From positions 248,001 through 312,000 of the forward strand of contig QBKD01000001.1 in assembly GCA_003053925.1 (NCBI GenBank): DNA of 64,000 nt, in the 5' to 3' direction. The translations under genes and the position numbers were made by a program. The notes below the pieces were generated by a model. The model did no database searches. It saw nothing but the letters and a program-made list of their open reading frames with translations, and had not been told where the DNA came from. Source of the DNA: Microbacteriaceae bacterium MWH-Ta3. GTDB lineage: Bacteria > Actinomycetota > Actinomycetes > Actinomycetales > Microbacteriaceae. Positions 1 to 8,104 of the stretch are shown in pieces (within the stretch, counting starts at the first letter, position 1; the number at the start of each line of letters is the position of its first letter).

Positions 1-832
1 ATGTTAAACGTTCTTCCAGGTGGGCCAAACGCAGTGTGACCTGCTCGAGCTGCTCACCCACGACAATACGTTCCGTCTGGCGCTCGTTCTCGGACCGTTG
101 GTGGTCATCGACCTCGCGGCGCAACGTGACGACGTCGTCGGCCAGTATGCGGGATCGCGCATCACGCACGACCGCCGCAATGTTCTGTGCTTCGCGTGCC
201 ACCTCGGCCTGCTTGCCCAGTGGCTTCAGCTGGCGCCGAATTTCACCGGCGAGGTCGTTCAGTCGGGTGAGATTGGTCTGCATCGCCTCGAGCTTGCGGA
301 CCGTCTTTTCCTTACGACGGCGATGCTTCAGAATTCCGGCGGCTTCTTCGATGAAGCCGCGGCGATCCTCGGGTGTTGCCTGCAAGACGTTATCCAAACG
401 ACCCTGGCCCACAATGACGTGCATTTCACGGCCCAGCCCCGAATCGCTGAGAAGCTCTTGGACATCCAGCAGACGGCAGGACTCACCATTGATGGCGTAA
501 TCGCTTTGTCCGTTGCGGAAGAGCGTGCGTGAAATGGTGACTTCGGTGTATTCGATGGGCAGCGCACCATCGGCGTTGTCGATGGTGAGAATTACCTCGG
601 CGCGCCCCAGAGGTCCGCGCGTGCTGGTTCCCGCGAAAATGACATCTTCCATCTTGCCGCCGCGCAGGGTCTTTGCGCCCTGCTCGCCCATCACCCAAGC
701 AAGGGCATCGACGACGTTCGACTTGCCCGAACCGTTCGGGCCAACAACGGCGGTGACGCCGGGCTCAAACTGGAAAGTGGTCGGCTGCGCGAACGACTTA
801 AATCCCTTGAGCGTGAGGGACTTGAGATGCAT
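1..832 (-). CDS. smc: Chromosome segregation protein SMC, N-terminal part (cut by window edge)
   Basis: The frame starts at an ATG at 832 and runs off the left edge, giving the first 277 or so residues of a protein that is normally about 1,170. Residues 1-12 read [12 protein letters not shown], the standard SMC opening, and the Walker A motif GPNGSGKSN is at about 31-39. The ABC-head Q-loop region follows, and a coiled coil begins near residue 170 ([15 protein letters not shown]). SMC is the ATPase of the condensin-like complex that compacts and segregates the chromosome with ScpA and ScpB. It lies 27 bp downstream of mutM, in the usual actinobacterial order. The C-terminal head and hinge are outside the window. 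Confidence 0.96.
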   Translation of the reverse strand, partial: MHLKSLTLKGFKSFAQPTTFQFEPGVTAVVGPNGSGKSNVVDALAWVMGEQGAKTLRGGKMEDVIFAGTSTRGPLGRAEVILTIDNADGALPIEYTEVTISRTLFRNGQSDYAINGESCRLLDVQELLSDSGLGREMHVIVGQGRLDNVLQATPEDRRGFIEEAAGILKHRRRKEKTVRKLEAMQTNLTRLNDLAGEIRRQLKPLGKQAEVAREAQNIAAVVRDARSRILADDVVTLRREVDDHQRSENERQTERIVVGEQLEQVTLRLAHLEERLT

Positions 833-859
833 GTGTCTATTATCCCGAGTACACGTCGT

Positions 860-1732
860 TCAGGAAACTCGCTGGCACTGCGGACAAAAGTGCGACGAAC
901 GGTTCTGCCACTTCGCACGCTCGATCGGCGCACCGCACCGCGGACACGGTGTGCCCTGTTGCCCGTATGCCGACAACGACACGTCGAAGTACCCAGATTC
1001 GCCATTGACGTTCACATACAAGGAATCAAACGAGGTTCCGCCCGCGGTCAACGCCACGCGCATGACGCGCTGCGCCTCGGAAATCAGGACCTGGTAATCC
1101 TCGACCGTCAGGCGATTCGCGGGCGTCAGGTAGTGAATTCCCGCGGCCCAGAGGGCTTCGTCGGCATAGATGTTGCCGATTCCGGACAGCAATTCCTGGT
1201 TCAGGAGGGCGACCTTGATGGCCACCGTGCGGGTACGCATACGGGCAATGACCGCGTCGAGGTCCAGGTGTGGGTCAAGCGCGTCGCGGGCAATGTGCGC
1301 CACCTGACGCGGCAGTAGCGCTGCATCGGACCCCAGCCCCGCCGCGAATCCATCACGTGTGGGCACAAGGTGATCAATCGCGAGTGAACCGAATAAGCGC
1401 TGGTCCACATACGACAGCGGCGGTCGATCGTTCAGCACCATCCGCACGCGCTCGTGCCGCAGTGAGTCGTCACGCGACACGCGGAACTGACCGCTCATGC
1501 CCAGGTGCGCGACAAGAGCGTCGCCCGAATCGAGGGGCAGCCACACAAATTTTCCACGCCGCACTGCGGCGGTCACCGTGTGCCCGGATAATTCCGAGGC
1601 AAACGCGGCAGCCGAACCCGGATGGCGCTTCAGTGCGCGCGGGTCGAACACCTGCACGTCGTCGATTCGCGCACCCACCAGGTGCGTCACCAAGCCACGA
1701 CGCACCACCTCGACCTCGGGAAGTTCGGGCAT
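860..1732 (-). CDS. mutM: Formamidopyrimidine-DNA glycosylase
   Basis: This 290-residue protein has the expected length for Fpg/MutM, which excises 8-oxoguanine and ring-opened purines and cuts the abasic site. The N-terminus MPELPEVEVV supplies the catalytic Pro2 and Glu3, and the conserved lysine of the RGK motif is at residue 61. The C-terminus carries the H2TH region and a four-cysteine zinc finger (CPRCGAP, then CPQC about 20 residues later). It starts 5 bp after the rnc stop, so the two are very likely co-transcribed. Confidence 0.96.
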   Translation of the reverse strand: MPELPEVEVVRRGLVTHLVGARIDDVQVFDPRALKRHPGSAAAFASELSGHTVTAAVRRGKFVWLPLDSGDALVAHLGMSGQFRVSRDDSLRHERVRMVLNDRPPLSYVDQRLFGSLAIDHLVPTRDGFAAGLGSDAALLPRQVAHIARDALDPHLDLDAVIARMRTRTVAIKVALLNQELLSGIGNIYADEALWAAGIHYLTPANRLTVEDYQVLISEAQRVMRVALTAGGTSFDSLYVNVNGESGYFDVSLSAYGQQGTPCPRCGAPIERAKWQNRSSHFCPQCQRVS

Positions 1733-1737
1733 GGGCG

Positions 1738-2439
1738 CTACGCCGTGGTTCCGGAAATCTTTTCCCAGGCCGACAGTGCTGCCGCGGCCTCGGCGGCCTT
1801 TTTGCTGGATCCCGTACCCGTACCCGCCGGTGTTCCAGCGAACGACACGGTGGCCGTAAACGTGCGCGCATGGTCGGGGCCATCCGCCGTCACGGAATAC
1901 GACGGCTTCGCCATCCCCGCGCGGTCGGCGTGTTCCTGCAAAGCGGTCTTCGGGTCCATCGACGCACCAAAGCGATCGACCTCGTCGAACAGCGGACCCA
2001 CCAAATGCATCACGAGGCGCGAGGCGGCATCTTGGCCACGCGACAAGTACGTGGCTCCGATGATGGCCTCGACGACATCGGCCAAGATCGATGCCTTCGC
2101 GCTTCCCCCGGTGGCGATTTCGCCGTTACCCAGGCGAATGTAAGGGCCGAGGTCCAGTCGGCGGGCAACCTCGGCCAGCGCGACCGTACTAACGAGAGCC
2201 GCACGGCGCTTGGCCAGGTCGCCCTCGGACATATCCGGGAATCGGTGAAACAGTTCGAGCGTGACAACCTGCTGCAGCAACGCGTCACCGAGGAATTCCA
2301 TGCGCTCGTAGTTTTCACCGCCGTGTTCATAGGCATACGAACGGTGTGTCAGAGCCGTGACAAGAATCGACGGCGGTACCGACACCTCGAGAACCTCGTC
2401 GAGGTGCGAGGGCGAACGGAACGCGGGGTTAGCAGACAT
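1738..2439 (-). CDS. rnc: Ribonuclease III
   Basis: The 233-residue product cleaves double-stranded RNA during rRNA processing and mRNA decay. The family signature is ERMEFLGDALL at about residues 45-55, with THRSY near 31-35. The second acidic site is in SILADVVEAIIGA, and a double-stranded RNA-binding domain occupies about 155-228 (DPKTALQEHADRAG onward, ending in GSSKKAAEAAA). It sits between rpmF and mutM in the conserved order and has the family's usual length. Confidence 0.96.
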   Translation of the reverse strand: MSANPAFRSPSHLDEVLEVSVPPSILVTALTHRSYAYEHGGENYERMEFLGDALLQQVVTLELFHRFPDMSEGDLAKRRAALVSTVALAEVARRLDLGPYIRLGNGEIATGGSAKASILADVVEAIIGATYLSRGQDAASRLVMHLVGPLFDEVDRFGASMDPKTALQEHADRAGMAKPSYSVTADGPDHARTFTATVSFAGTPAGTGTGSSKKAAEAAAALSAWEKISGTTA

Positions 2440-2498
2440 AGTCGGGAAACGAGTCAGCGCGCCATGGAGTGACTCCGTGGCGCGCTGTCATCGAATTA

Positions 2499-2702
2499 TT
2501 AGACGTCGGCGACCTTGCGGCCCTTGTACTCGAGGAAGAGCTCGGTGCCGGCCGAATCGGTGACGACGTTGGCGCGGTGGGGAAGACGGTAAACGGTCTG
2601 ACCGTTCTCTACCGACTTGACGAGCTGAATGTTTTCAGCCTTCCACTGCGAACGGCGTGCGCGGGTGTTGGAACGCGACTGCTTGCGCTTGGGAACTGCC
2701 AT
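2499..2702 (-). CDS. rpmF: 50S ribosomal protein L32 (cysteine-free form)
   Basis: The 67-residue protein begins [20 protein letters not shown], the typical L32 N-terminus. The ATG at 2702 was preferred over in-frame upstream codons because it gives that N-terminus and is preceded by AGAGGACATAACC, a fair ribosome-binding site. The CxxC pairs that bind zinc in many L32 proteins are absent, so this is the zinc-independent form. It follows the DUF177 gene by 23 bp, the common bacterial yceD-rpmF pairing. Confidence 0.95.
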   Translation of the reverse strand: MAVPKRKQSRSNTRARRSQWKAENIQLVKSVENGQTVYRLPHRANVVTDSAGTELFLEYKGRKVADV

Positions 2703-2725
2703 GGTTATGTCCTCTGTTTCGGCGA

Positions 2726-3253
2726 TTACTCGCCCGTTTTCTCGGTATTCAGTGCTTGTAGGGCGGCCCATCGTGGATCGATTGGCGCATCCTGCTCAGC
2801 GCGAGGCCCGTTCAGCTTCTTGCCCGTTTCCGGATCAAGTCCCCAACAGCCCTCGTCGCACAGTGGTTGGAACGGCAGAGACAACACCACCGCATCTCGA
2901 ACTACTGGTTCACAATTCACGTGATTCTCGTGAACCGTGTAGTCGAAGTCCTCCGTAGGAGAATACGGGAAAAGTTCCTGAAAATCCACTTGGACCGGAA
3001 TTTCGAGCGGGTCGAGGCAGCGCACGCACTCGCTCGTCGCGGTGGTGTGCACGTTTCCCGCCACCAAAATGCCGTCGTGAAGCCCGTCGAGACGCAGGTC
3101 GAGGGTCATCGGAGTGCCCGCCAAAACCTTGGCAAAGCCCTCGCCCAACTGCTCGGGGACGGGGAATTCCCGGTGCAGTTCGATCTCTTCACCGGTGCGG
3201 TGACTGACATCAATGACGTTGACCAGGAAGGGGTCGTTTTCTGTTGCGCTCAC
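2726..3253 (-). CDS. YceD/DUF177 family protein
   Basis: This 175-residue protein belongs to the DUF177 (YceD) family, whose gene almost always precedes rpmF. It has a CVRC pair near the middle and a second cysteine pair (CDEGCWGLD) towards the C-terminus, as usual in the family; a metal site is possible but unproven. Family members have been linked to 23S rRNA accumulation and ribosome assembly. Position between coaD and rpmF supports the call. The exact role here is inferred from family and neighbours. Confidence 0.9.
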   Translation of the reverse strand: MSATENDPFLVNVIDVSHRTGEEIELHREFPVPEQLGEGFAKVLAGTPMTLDLRLDGLHDGILVAGNVHTTATSECVRCLDPLEIPVQVDFQELFPYSPTEDFDYTVHENHVNCEPVVRDAVVLSLPFQPLCDEGCWGLDPETGKKLNGPRAEQDAPIDPRWAALQALNTEKTGE

Positions 3254-3276
3254 ATCGCAATGGTAGTGCGCAAAAT

Positions 3277-3768
3277 TTAGTTGGCAGATTCCTCGTCAAG
3301 AAAACGTGTGACGGCCGGCGGAACATAAGCCGAGACATCGCCGCCCAGCTCGGAGACCTGGCGAACAAGCGAGCTCGAGACATAGGCATGCGCGGGATTC
3401 GGCAGCAGGAATACCGTTTCAATGTTCGCGAGGTTGCGGTTCACGATGGCCATGGGGGTTTCGTACGTCACATCGACCTCGGAACGGATGCCCTTGACCA
3501 GAACGGTCGCACCGACCTCGAGGCAGTAATCAACCAACAACCCGACGCTCCAGTTGGTGACGGTCACGTTTCCATTGATTCCCGCCTCGGCCAGTGACTG
3601 TTCAATCAGTTCCACGCGACGCGCGACGGGCAACATGGCCGACTTTGCGGGGTTGTGCACGACGACAACGTGGACCTCGTCGAAGATTCGTGCCGCACGT
3701 TCGATGACATCAAGATGCCCCAGGGTAACGGGGTCAAACGAGCCAGGAACGACAGCGAGCGAGGTCAT
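3277..3768 (-). CDS. coaD: Phosphopantetheine adenylyltransferase
   Basis: CoaD makes dephospho-CoA from 4'-phosphopantetheine and ATP, the penultimate step of CoA synthesis. The 163-residue length is standard. The nucleotidyltransferase motif [12 protein letters not shown] is at residues 8-19 (TxGH form), and VSSSLVRQ near residue 130 is the ISSTxxR-type motif. A TAGGCT box lies six bases before the ATG with no ribosome-binding site, so the mRNA is probably leaderless. Confidence 0.96.
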   Translation of the reverse strand: MTSLAVVPGSFDPVTLGHLDVIERAARIFDEVHVVVVHNPAKSAMLPVARRVELIEQSLAEAGINGNVTVTNWSVGLLVDYCLEVGATVLVKGIRSEVDVTYETPMAIVNRNLANIETVFLLPNPAHAYVSSSLVRQVSELGGDVSAYVPPAVTRFLDEESAN

Positions 3769-3774
3769 GCAGTC

Positions 3775-3780
3775 AGCCTA
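3775..3780 (-). promoter_or_regulatory. Putative -10 box of a leaderless coaD promoter
   Basis: On the minus strand TAGGCT is followed by exactly six bases and then the coaD ATG. No Shine-Dalgarno sequence fits in that space. No convincing -35 box was found. Confidence 0.45.
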
Positions 3781-3819
3781 GTGAGGAATCGGCACGGCGC
3801 TGGGGTTCATGGCGGGATG

Positions 3820-5949
3820 TTACGACTTCGCGAGGAATTCGCGTTCGCGTTGCGAGAGTCGGCGCTCGAGTGCGTCCCGCAAAGCGGGAGTGCCTGACAG
3901 GGTGGGGTCGGAGTCCATCGTGGAGTCGACATCGTGGCGTGCCAAGTCGATGAGTTCACCGTCGAGCGCGACACGCAGCAACACCAATCCGCTGCGGCCG
4001 CCCGATTGCCGTTCACCCACGACGTCGCCTTCGCGGCGCAATTCGAGGTCGCGCTGCGCCAATTCGAAACCGTCGAGTGTCGCGGCCACTGCCTCGACGC
4101 GTTCACGGGCCGTCGTACCCTGCACCGCATTAGTCACGAAGAGCGCGATGCCCGGTACACCGCCACGACCCACACGACCGCGCAGCTGGTGCAACTGACT
4201 GACACCGAACCGGTCGGCATCCAGCACCACCATCGTCGAGGCGTTGGGAACGTCCACGCCCACCTCGATGACGGTTGTGGCGACCACGGCATCGATTTCC
4301 CCTGCGGCGAAGGCTCGCATGACGGCATCCTTTTCGTCGGCGGGCAAACGTCCGTGCACGGCCTCGACACGACGGCCCGGCAATGCCGCCCGTACAACGG
4401 GCAGCATGTCATTCACCGAGGCGATGGGCGTTTCGGGCGACTCGGTGTCCTCGAGTGATTCCGATTCCGCCTCGGCATGCGCTTCGTCGATGCGGGAACA
4501 CACGATAAACGCCTGGCGGCCTGCCTGGATTTCCTCACCCAATCGCCCCCAGACACGTGGCCACCAACCCGGCTTGTCCGCCAACGGCACGGCGTGGCTC
4601 ACGATGGGGGCGCGGCCGGCCGGAAGTGTGCGGATGATCGATACATCGAGGTCGCCGAAAACGGTCATGGCAATCGTGCGCGGAATTGGCGTTGCCGTCA
4701 GCACCAAAACATGCGGCGCGGTTCCCTTGCGACGTAGAGCCTCGCGTTGCTCCACGCCGAAGCGGTGTTGCTCATCGATGACCGCCAAGGCGAGGTCGGC
4801 AAATTGCACGGTGTCACTCAGCAATGCGTGCGTTCCCACCACAATCCGCGCGGCTCCCGCCGCAATACGCAACAAGGCCTGTCGTTTCGCGGCCGCACCG
4901 AGGCTTCCGGTTAGCAACACAACACCCACCTCGGGAGCCAGCTCGCCCAGTGTGGCTTCGAGCGATCGCGCATGCTGTGAGGCCAGAACTTCGGTAGGCG
5001 CAATTAGCGCAGCCTGGCCGCCGTCCTCGATAGCCGTGAGCATGGCGCGCAGGGCCACAAGCGTCTTGCCCGACCCCACTTCACCCTGCACCAACCGGTG
5101 CATGGGGTGTGATTGCTGCATGTCGGAATCGATTTCGAGGCCCACATGTGCCTGATCGGTCGTCAGGCTAAACGGAAGCGCAGCATCGAAACGTTCCCGA
5201 AGTTGGCCAGGCACTCGCGGATGTGCGGCGATCGACCTCAGCTTGTCGCGTTCGCGCCGCAACGCCGTCTGCAGCACAAATGCCTCGTGATATCGCAGAG
5301 TGTCGCGGGCCGCATGCCAGTGTTCGTGCAGCGTGGGTCGGTGGATTTTCTCCAGCGCATCTCGGTACGTCAAGAGTCCGCGCAATTCCCGAATGGCATC
5401 AGGAATGGGATCGGGGAGGTCTGCCGGCACCAGTTCCAGCACGGTGGCGACGGCCTTCGCGATTTGCCATGAGGCGATTTTGCTGGACGCGGGGTACAAC
5501 GGAATGGGCAGATCCGCCCACTGTCGCGCGGTTTCCTCGGTGGCTGATTCGTCCTCGAAAAGTTCATAATCGGGGTGGGTCAACTGGCGCGTACCGCGAT
5601 ACTCCCCCACCTTGCCCGCAAAGATTCCCTGCACACCGGGCCGCAGCATGCGGGCACGCCACGACTGATTGAAGAATGTCAGAGACAGCTTCCCCGTGCC
5701 GTCGGTGATGATGACTTCGAGCATTCCGCCCGGCCGGCCGCGCATCGGCCGTTCCGATACCCGCACGACCTCGGCGAGTATCGTGACCGTTTCATCCAGG
5801 GGCAGGGAATCGAGGGCGGTGAGCTCGCCGCGCTCGGCGTAGCGCCGCGGGTAGTGGCCCAGCAGTGCGCCAACCGTGTCGATTCCGAAGGCAGCAGCGA
5901 GGGCCGCGGCCGTCTTGGCACCCAGCACACGCGTGAGCGGGGTGCTCAT
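3820..5949 (-). CDS. recG: ATP-dependent DNA helicase RecG
   Basis: RecG remodels stalled forks and Holliday junctions. The ATG at 5949 (MSTPLTRVLG) gives 709 residues, close to the family norm. The open frame extends 327 bp further upstream, but that part overlaps rsmD on the other strand and looks non-coding. An OB-fold wedge domain lies at about 60-150. The helicase core has Walker A (GEVGSGKTLVAL), Walker B with DEQH (VIDEQHRFG), TATPIPRT, and motif VI near QLRGRVGRGG. It is divergent from rsmD and 51 bp upstream of coaD. Confidence 0.95.
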   Translation of the reverse strand: MSTPLTRVLGAKTAAALAAAFGIDTVGALLGHYPRRYAERGELTALDSLPLDETVTILAEVVRVSERPMRGRPGGMLEVIITDGTGKLSLTFFNQSWRARMLRPGVQGIFAGKVGEYRGTRQLTHPDYELFEDESATEETARQWADLPIPLYPASSKIASWQIAKAVATVLELVPADLPDPIPDAIRELRGLLTYRDALEKIHRPTLHEHWHAARDTLRYHEAFVLQTALRRERDKLRSIAAHPRVPGQLRERFDAALPFSLTTDQAHVGLEIDSDMQQSHPMHRLVQGEVGSGKTLVALRAMLTAIEDGGQAALIAPTEVLASQHARSLEATLGELAPEVGVVLLTGSLGAAAKRQALLRIAAGAARIVVGTHALLSDTVQFADLALAVIDEQHRFGVEQREALRRKGTAPHVLVLTATPIPRTIAMTVFGDLDVSIIRTLPAGRAPIVSHAVPLADKPGWWPRVWGRLGEEIQAGRQAFIVCSRIDEAHAEAESESLEDTESPETPIASVNDMLPVVRAALPGRRVEAVHGRLPADEKDAVMRAFAAGEIDAVVATTVIEVGVDVPNASTMVVLDADRFGVSQLHQLRGRVGRGGVPGIALFVTNAVQGTTARERVEAVAATLDGFELAQRDLELRREGDVVGERQSGGRSGLVLLRVALDGELIDLARHDVDSTMDSDPTLSGTPALRDALERRLSQREREFLAKS

Positions 5950-6042
5950 CACATCGGTCGGTGTCTCGGTCACCCCTTCACGGTACAACGCGCGGAGCTC
6001 ACTGTGGCACACGCGCGGTTCCATTCTGCAGGTTCCACGAAC

Positions 6043-6048
6043 TACCCT
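6043..6048 (+). promoter_or_regulatory. Putative -10 box of a leaderless rsmD promoter
   Basis: TACCCT lies seven bases before the rsmD ATG, and there is no Shine-Dalgarno sequence. Confidence 0.4.
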
Positions 6049-6055
6049 TAATGAC

Positions 6056-6637
6056 ATGACGCGAATTGTGGCCGGCGACGCCGGTGGATTGAGCATTGCC
6101 GTGCCCGATAGCGGCACGCGCCCCACCTCGGACCGCGTACGCGAAGCGATTTTCTCGACCCTCGATTCGATGTTTGATTTCGACGATGCGCGTGTTGTGG
6201 ACCTGTTCGCGGGGTCGGGCGCGCTGGGGCTGGAAGCATTGTCCCGAGGCGCAAGCGATGTCACGTTGGTCGACAAGTCCCCCGCCGCCGTCGGATTGTG
6301 CGCGGCGAACGGTCGAATCGTCGCCGCTGCCTGCGAGGCTACCGGCCGATCGGTGTCGGTGCATTCGCTTCCGCAGAGCGTCGACGCATTTCTTGCGCAC
6401 GCCGCGCAGCGGGAATTTGACCTCGTGTTCCTCGACCCGCCCTATGACCTCGATAACGGTGCGCTCGAACGCAGCCTAGGCCTCGTGGCATCGATGGTGC
6501 ACGACGACGCTGTGATTGTGGTGGAACGGTCGTCGCGCGATGCGGAACCGTCGTGGCCGCTCCCGTTCATCGTGGAGCGCGTGAAAACCTACGGTGAAAC
6601 GACCGTGTACTTTCTGGAGGTCGAGGCTACGGCCTAA
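6056..6637 (+). CDS. rsmD: 16S rRNA (guanine(966)-N(2))-methyltransferase RsmD
   Basis: The 193-residue protein methylates G966 of 16S rRNA in the small-subunit head, using S-adenosylmethionine. The ATG at 6056 gives the typical start MTRIVAGDAGG; upstream in-frame codons would extend into recG. Motif I is DLFAGSGALGLEALSRGA (about 43-60) and the catalytic motif is DPPYD (about 125-129). Its last 11 bp overlap the 3' end of thiL on the other strand. Confidence 0.94.
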   Translation: MTRIVAGDAGGLSIAVPDSGTRPTSDRVREAIFSTLDSMFDFDDARVVDLFAGSGALGLEALSRGASDVTLVDKSPAAVGLCAANGRIVAAACEATGRSVSVHSLPQSVDAFLAHAAQREFDLVFLDPPYDLDNGALERSLGLVASMVHDDAVIVVERSSRDAEPSWPLPFIVERVKTYGETTVYFLEVEATA

Positions 6638-7616
6638 CGTCACCGTCGCGCAGCGGATCCCAGCCGCCGCTCTCGGTGAACGGCGCGCCGTCCACAAAGA
6701 TTCCGTCTCGGGGCACGACGCGGCCGATCACGCGAAATTCTGACGGAAGTGTGGCGGCCAGCGGAAAAGTGGCAAGCATGGCGTGATCCTCGCCACCGAT
6801 GAGCGCCACGTGCGAGCCCACCGCGGCCAGATCGAAGTCGATGCCCACGCCGCTGGCGGCCGCGATTCGCCGCGCATCCATGACGAGCCCGTCACTGACG
6901 TCCATCATGGCGCTGGCACCGGCGAGCGCCGCACGACGACCCGCGCTGATGGGCGGCGCCGGACGAAGTTGTGCCCCGATGTCGTCGGGGTGCGACTGCC
7001 ACAGGCGCTCGACCGCCGCGCGGTCAACGTGACCGCGTGCGTCGACAGCGTGGTCAAAGAGCAGATCCAACCCGGTCCGAGCACGACCCAAGTCTCCGGC
7101 AACCGCAACGACGTGTCCTACCCGTGCACCCGCGCGCGTGACCGGATCAACACCATCGAATTCACCGGTTGCCGTGACGGACAACATGATGACCGGCGCG
7201 GTCGAGAGATCGCCACCCACAACACCGCAGCCGGGGGCAAGCTGCTGCGCGGCGTCGCGCAAACCGCGGGCGATCCCCTCGAGAAAGTCAACGGGAGTGT
7301 CAGCCGGCGCTGCCACGGCAACAATCAATGCTGTCGGGGTCGCCCCCATGGCCGCGACATCGGCAAGATTGGTGGCACACGCCTTCCAGCCCACGTCGTA
7401 GCCGGTGGACAAGCCCACTCGGAAATCGGGCCCTTCGATCATGAGGTCGACGGTCAGGGGTACTCGGCCATCCGGCACGGACACCACAGCACAATCGTCA
7501 CCAGGCCCCAGCAGCGTGCGCATGGATTCCGGCAACAGCGGAATGATTCGCCCCAGCGTGGCGGCCTCGCCCAATTCACCAATGGTGGTCGGTGCGGCCT
7601 CGTCGTGTGCGCTCAT
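6627..7616 (-). CDS. thiL: Thiamine-monophosphate kinase
   Basis: ThiL phosphorylates thiamine monophosphate to the active cofactor thiamine diphosphate. From the ATG at 7616 the protein has 329 residues. The PurM-like fold shows in GPGDDCAV near the N-terminus, in the substrate segment TVDLMIEGPDF, in GGDLSTAP, and in the late MDVSDGLVMDA motif. A TACCGT box is six bases before the ATG. The start is 23 bp from that of the divergent DUF3515 gene, and the 3' end overlaps rsmD by 11 bp. Confidence 0.94.
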   Translation of the reverse strand: MSAHDEAAPTTIGELGEAATLGRIIPLLPESMRTLLGPGDDCAVVSVPDGRVPLTVDLMIEGPDFRVGLSTGYDVGWKACATNLADVAAMGATPTALIVAVAAPADTPVDFLEGIARGLRDAAQQLAPGCGVVGGDLSTAPVIMLSVTATGEFDGVDPVTRAGARVGHVVAVAGDLGRARTGLDLLFDHAVDARGHVDRAAVERLWQSHPDDIGAQLRPAPPISAGRRAALAGASAMMDVSDGLVMDARRIAAASGVGIDFDLAAVGSHVALIGGEDHAMLATFPLAATLPSEFRVIGRVVPRDGIFVDGAPFTESGGWDPLRDGDVRP

Positions 7617-7622
7617 GGAACA

Positions 7623-7632
7623 ACGGTAGCCT
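7623..7632. promoter_or_regulatory. Overlapping divergent -10 boxes for thiL and the DUF3515 gene
   Basis: Only 23 bp separate the two divergent start codons (7616 and 7640). On the minus strand TACCGT (7623-7628) is six bases before the thiL ATG. On the plus strand TAGCCT (7627-7632) is seven bases before the DUF3515 ATG. The boxes share two base pairs, so polymerase should not bind both at once. This is inferred from spacing only. Confidence 0.45.
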
Positions 7633-7639
7633 GAAAGGG

Positions 7640-8104
7640 ATGGGCGTGAAAATTGTTCTGCACAGCCTCGCGGCAACCACTCTGGTACTGACGGGCTGCG
7701 CCTCGACCGTTCCCTTGAATGCCGCGGTACTGGCCAACGACCCCACCTGCGCCGAAGTCATGGTGCGTCTGCCCGACACGATCGGCGAATTGGAACGGCG
7801 TTCCACCAACGCACAATCCACCGCCGCGTGGGGCGATCCCGCCGCCGTGTTGCTGCGATGCGGCCTGGAACCCACAGGACCCAGCGAACTTCCGTGCTTC
7901 ACTGTTAACGGAATCGATTGGCTGCGTGACGATGCGCAAGCGCCGGCCTTTGTGTTCACGACCTACGGGCGCACGCCATCGGTCGAGATTGTCATCGACT
8001 CTGAAGCAACGTCGGGAACCGAGGCGCTCGACGCGCTCGGCAATGCCGTGGGAATGATCCCCGCCACCGCGGAATGCCTCTCGGCCGAAGACGTGTTCGG
8101 CTAG
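7640..8104 (+). CDS. DUF3515 family lipoprotein
   Basis: This 154-residue protein starts with a short signal peptide ending in the lipobox VLTGC (Cys at about residue 19), so it should be a membrane-anchored lipoprotein on the outer face of the cytoplasmic membrane. The rest matches the actinobacterial DUF3515 family, which regularly lies between ddl and thiL; conserved cysteines occur near CAEV, RCGLEP and ECL. Function is unknown, and position suggests an envelope role. The stop overlaps the convergent ddl stop by 4 bp. Confidence 0.85.
   Translation: MGVKIVLHSLAATTLVLTGCASTVPLNAAVLANDPTCAEVMVRLPDTIGELERRSTNAQSTAAWGDPAAVLLRCGLEPTGPSELPCFTVNGIDWLRDDAQAPAFVFTTYGRTPSVEIVIDSEATSGTEALDALGNAVGMIPATAECLSAEDVFG

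Noticed and set aside
5950-6276. N-terminal extension of recG by 109 codons
   Set aside because: It would cover the rsmD promoter and 5' coding region, and the extension has no RecG similarity.
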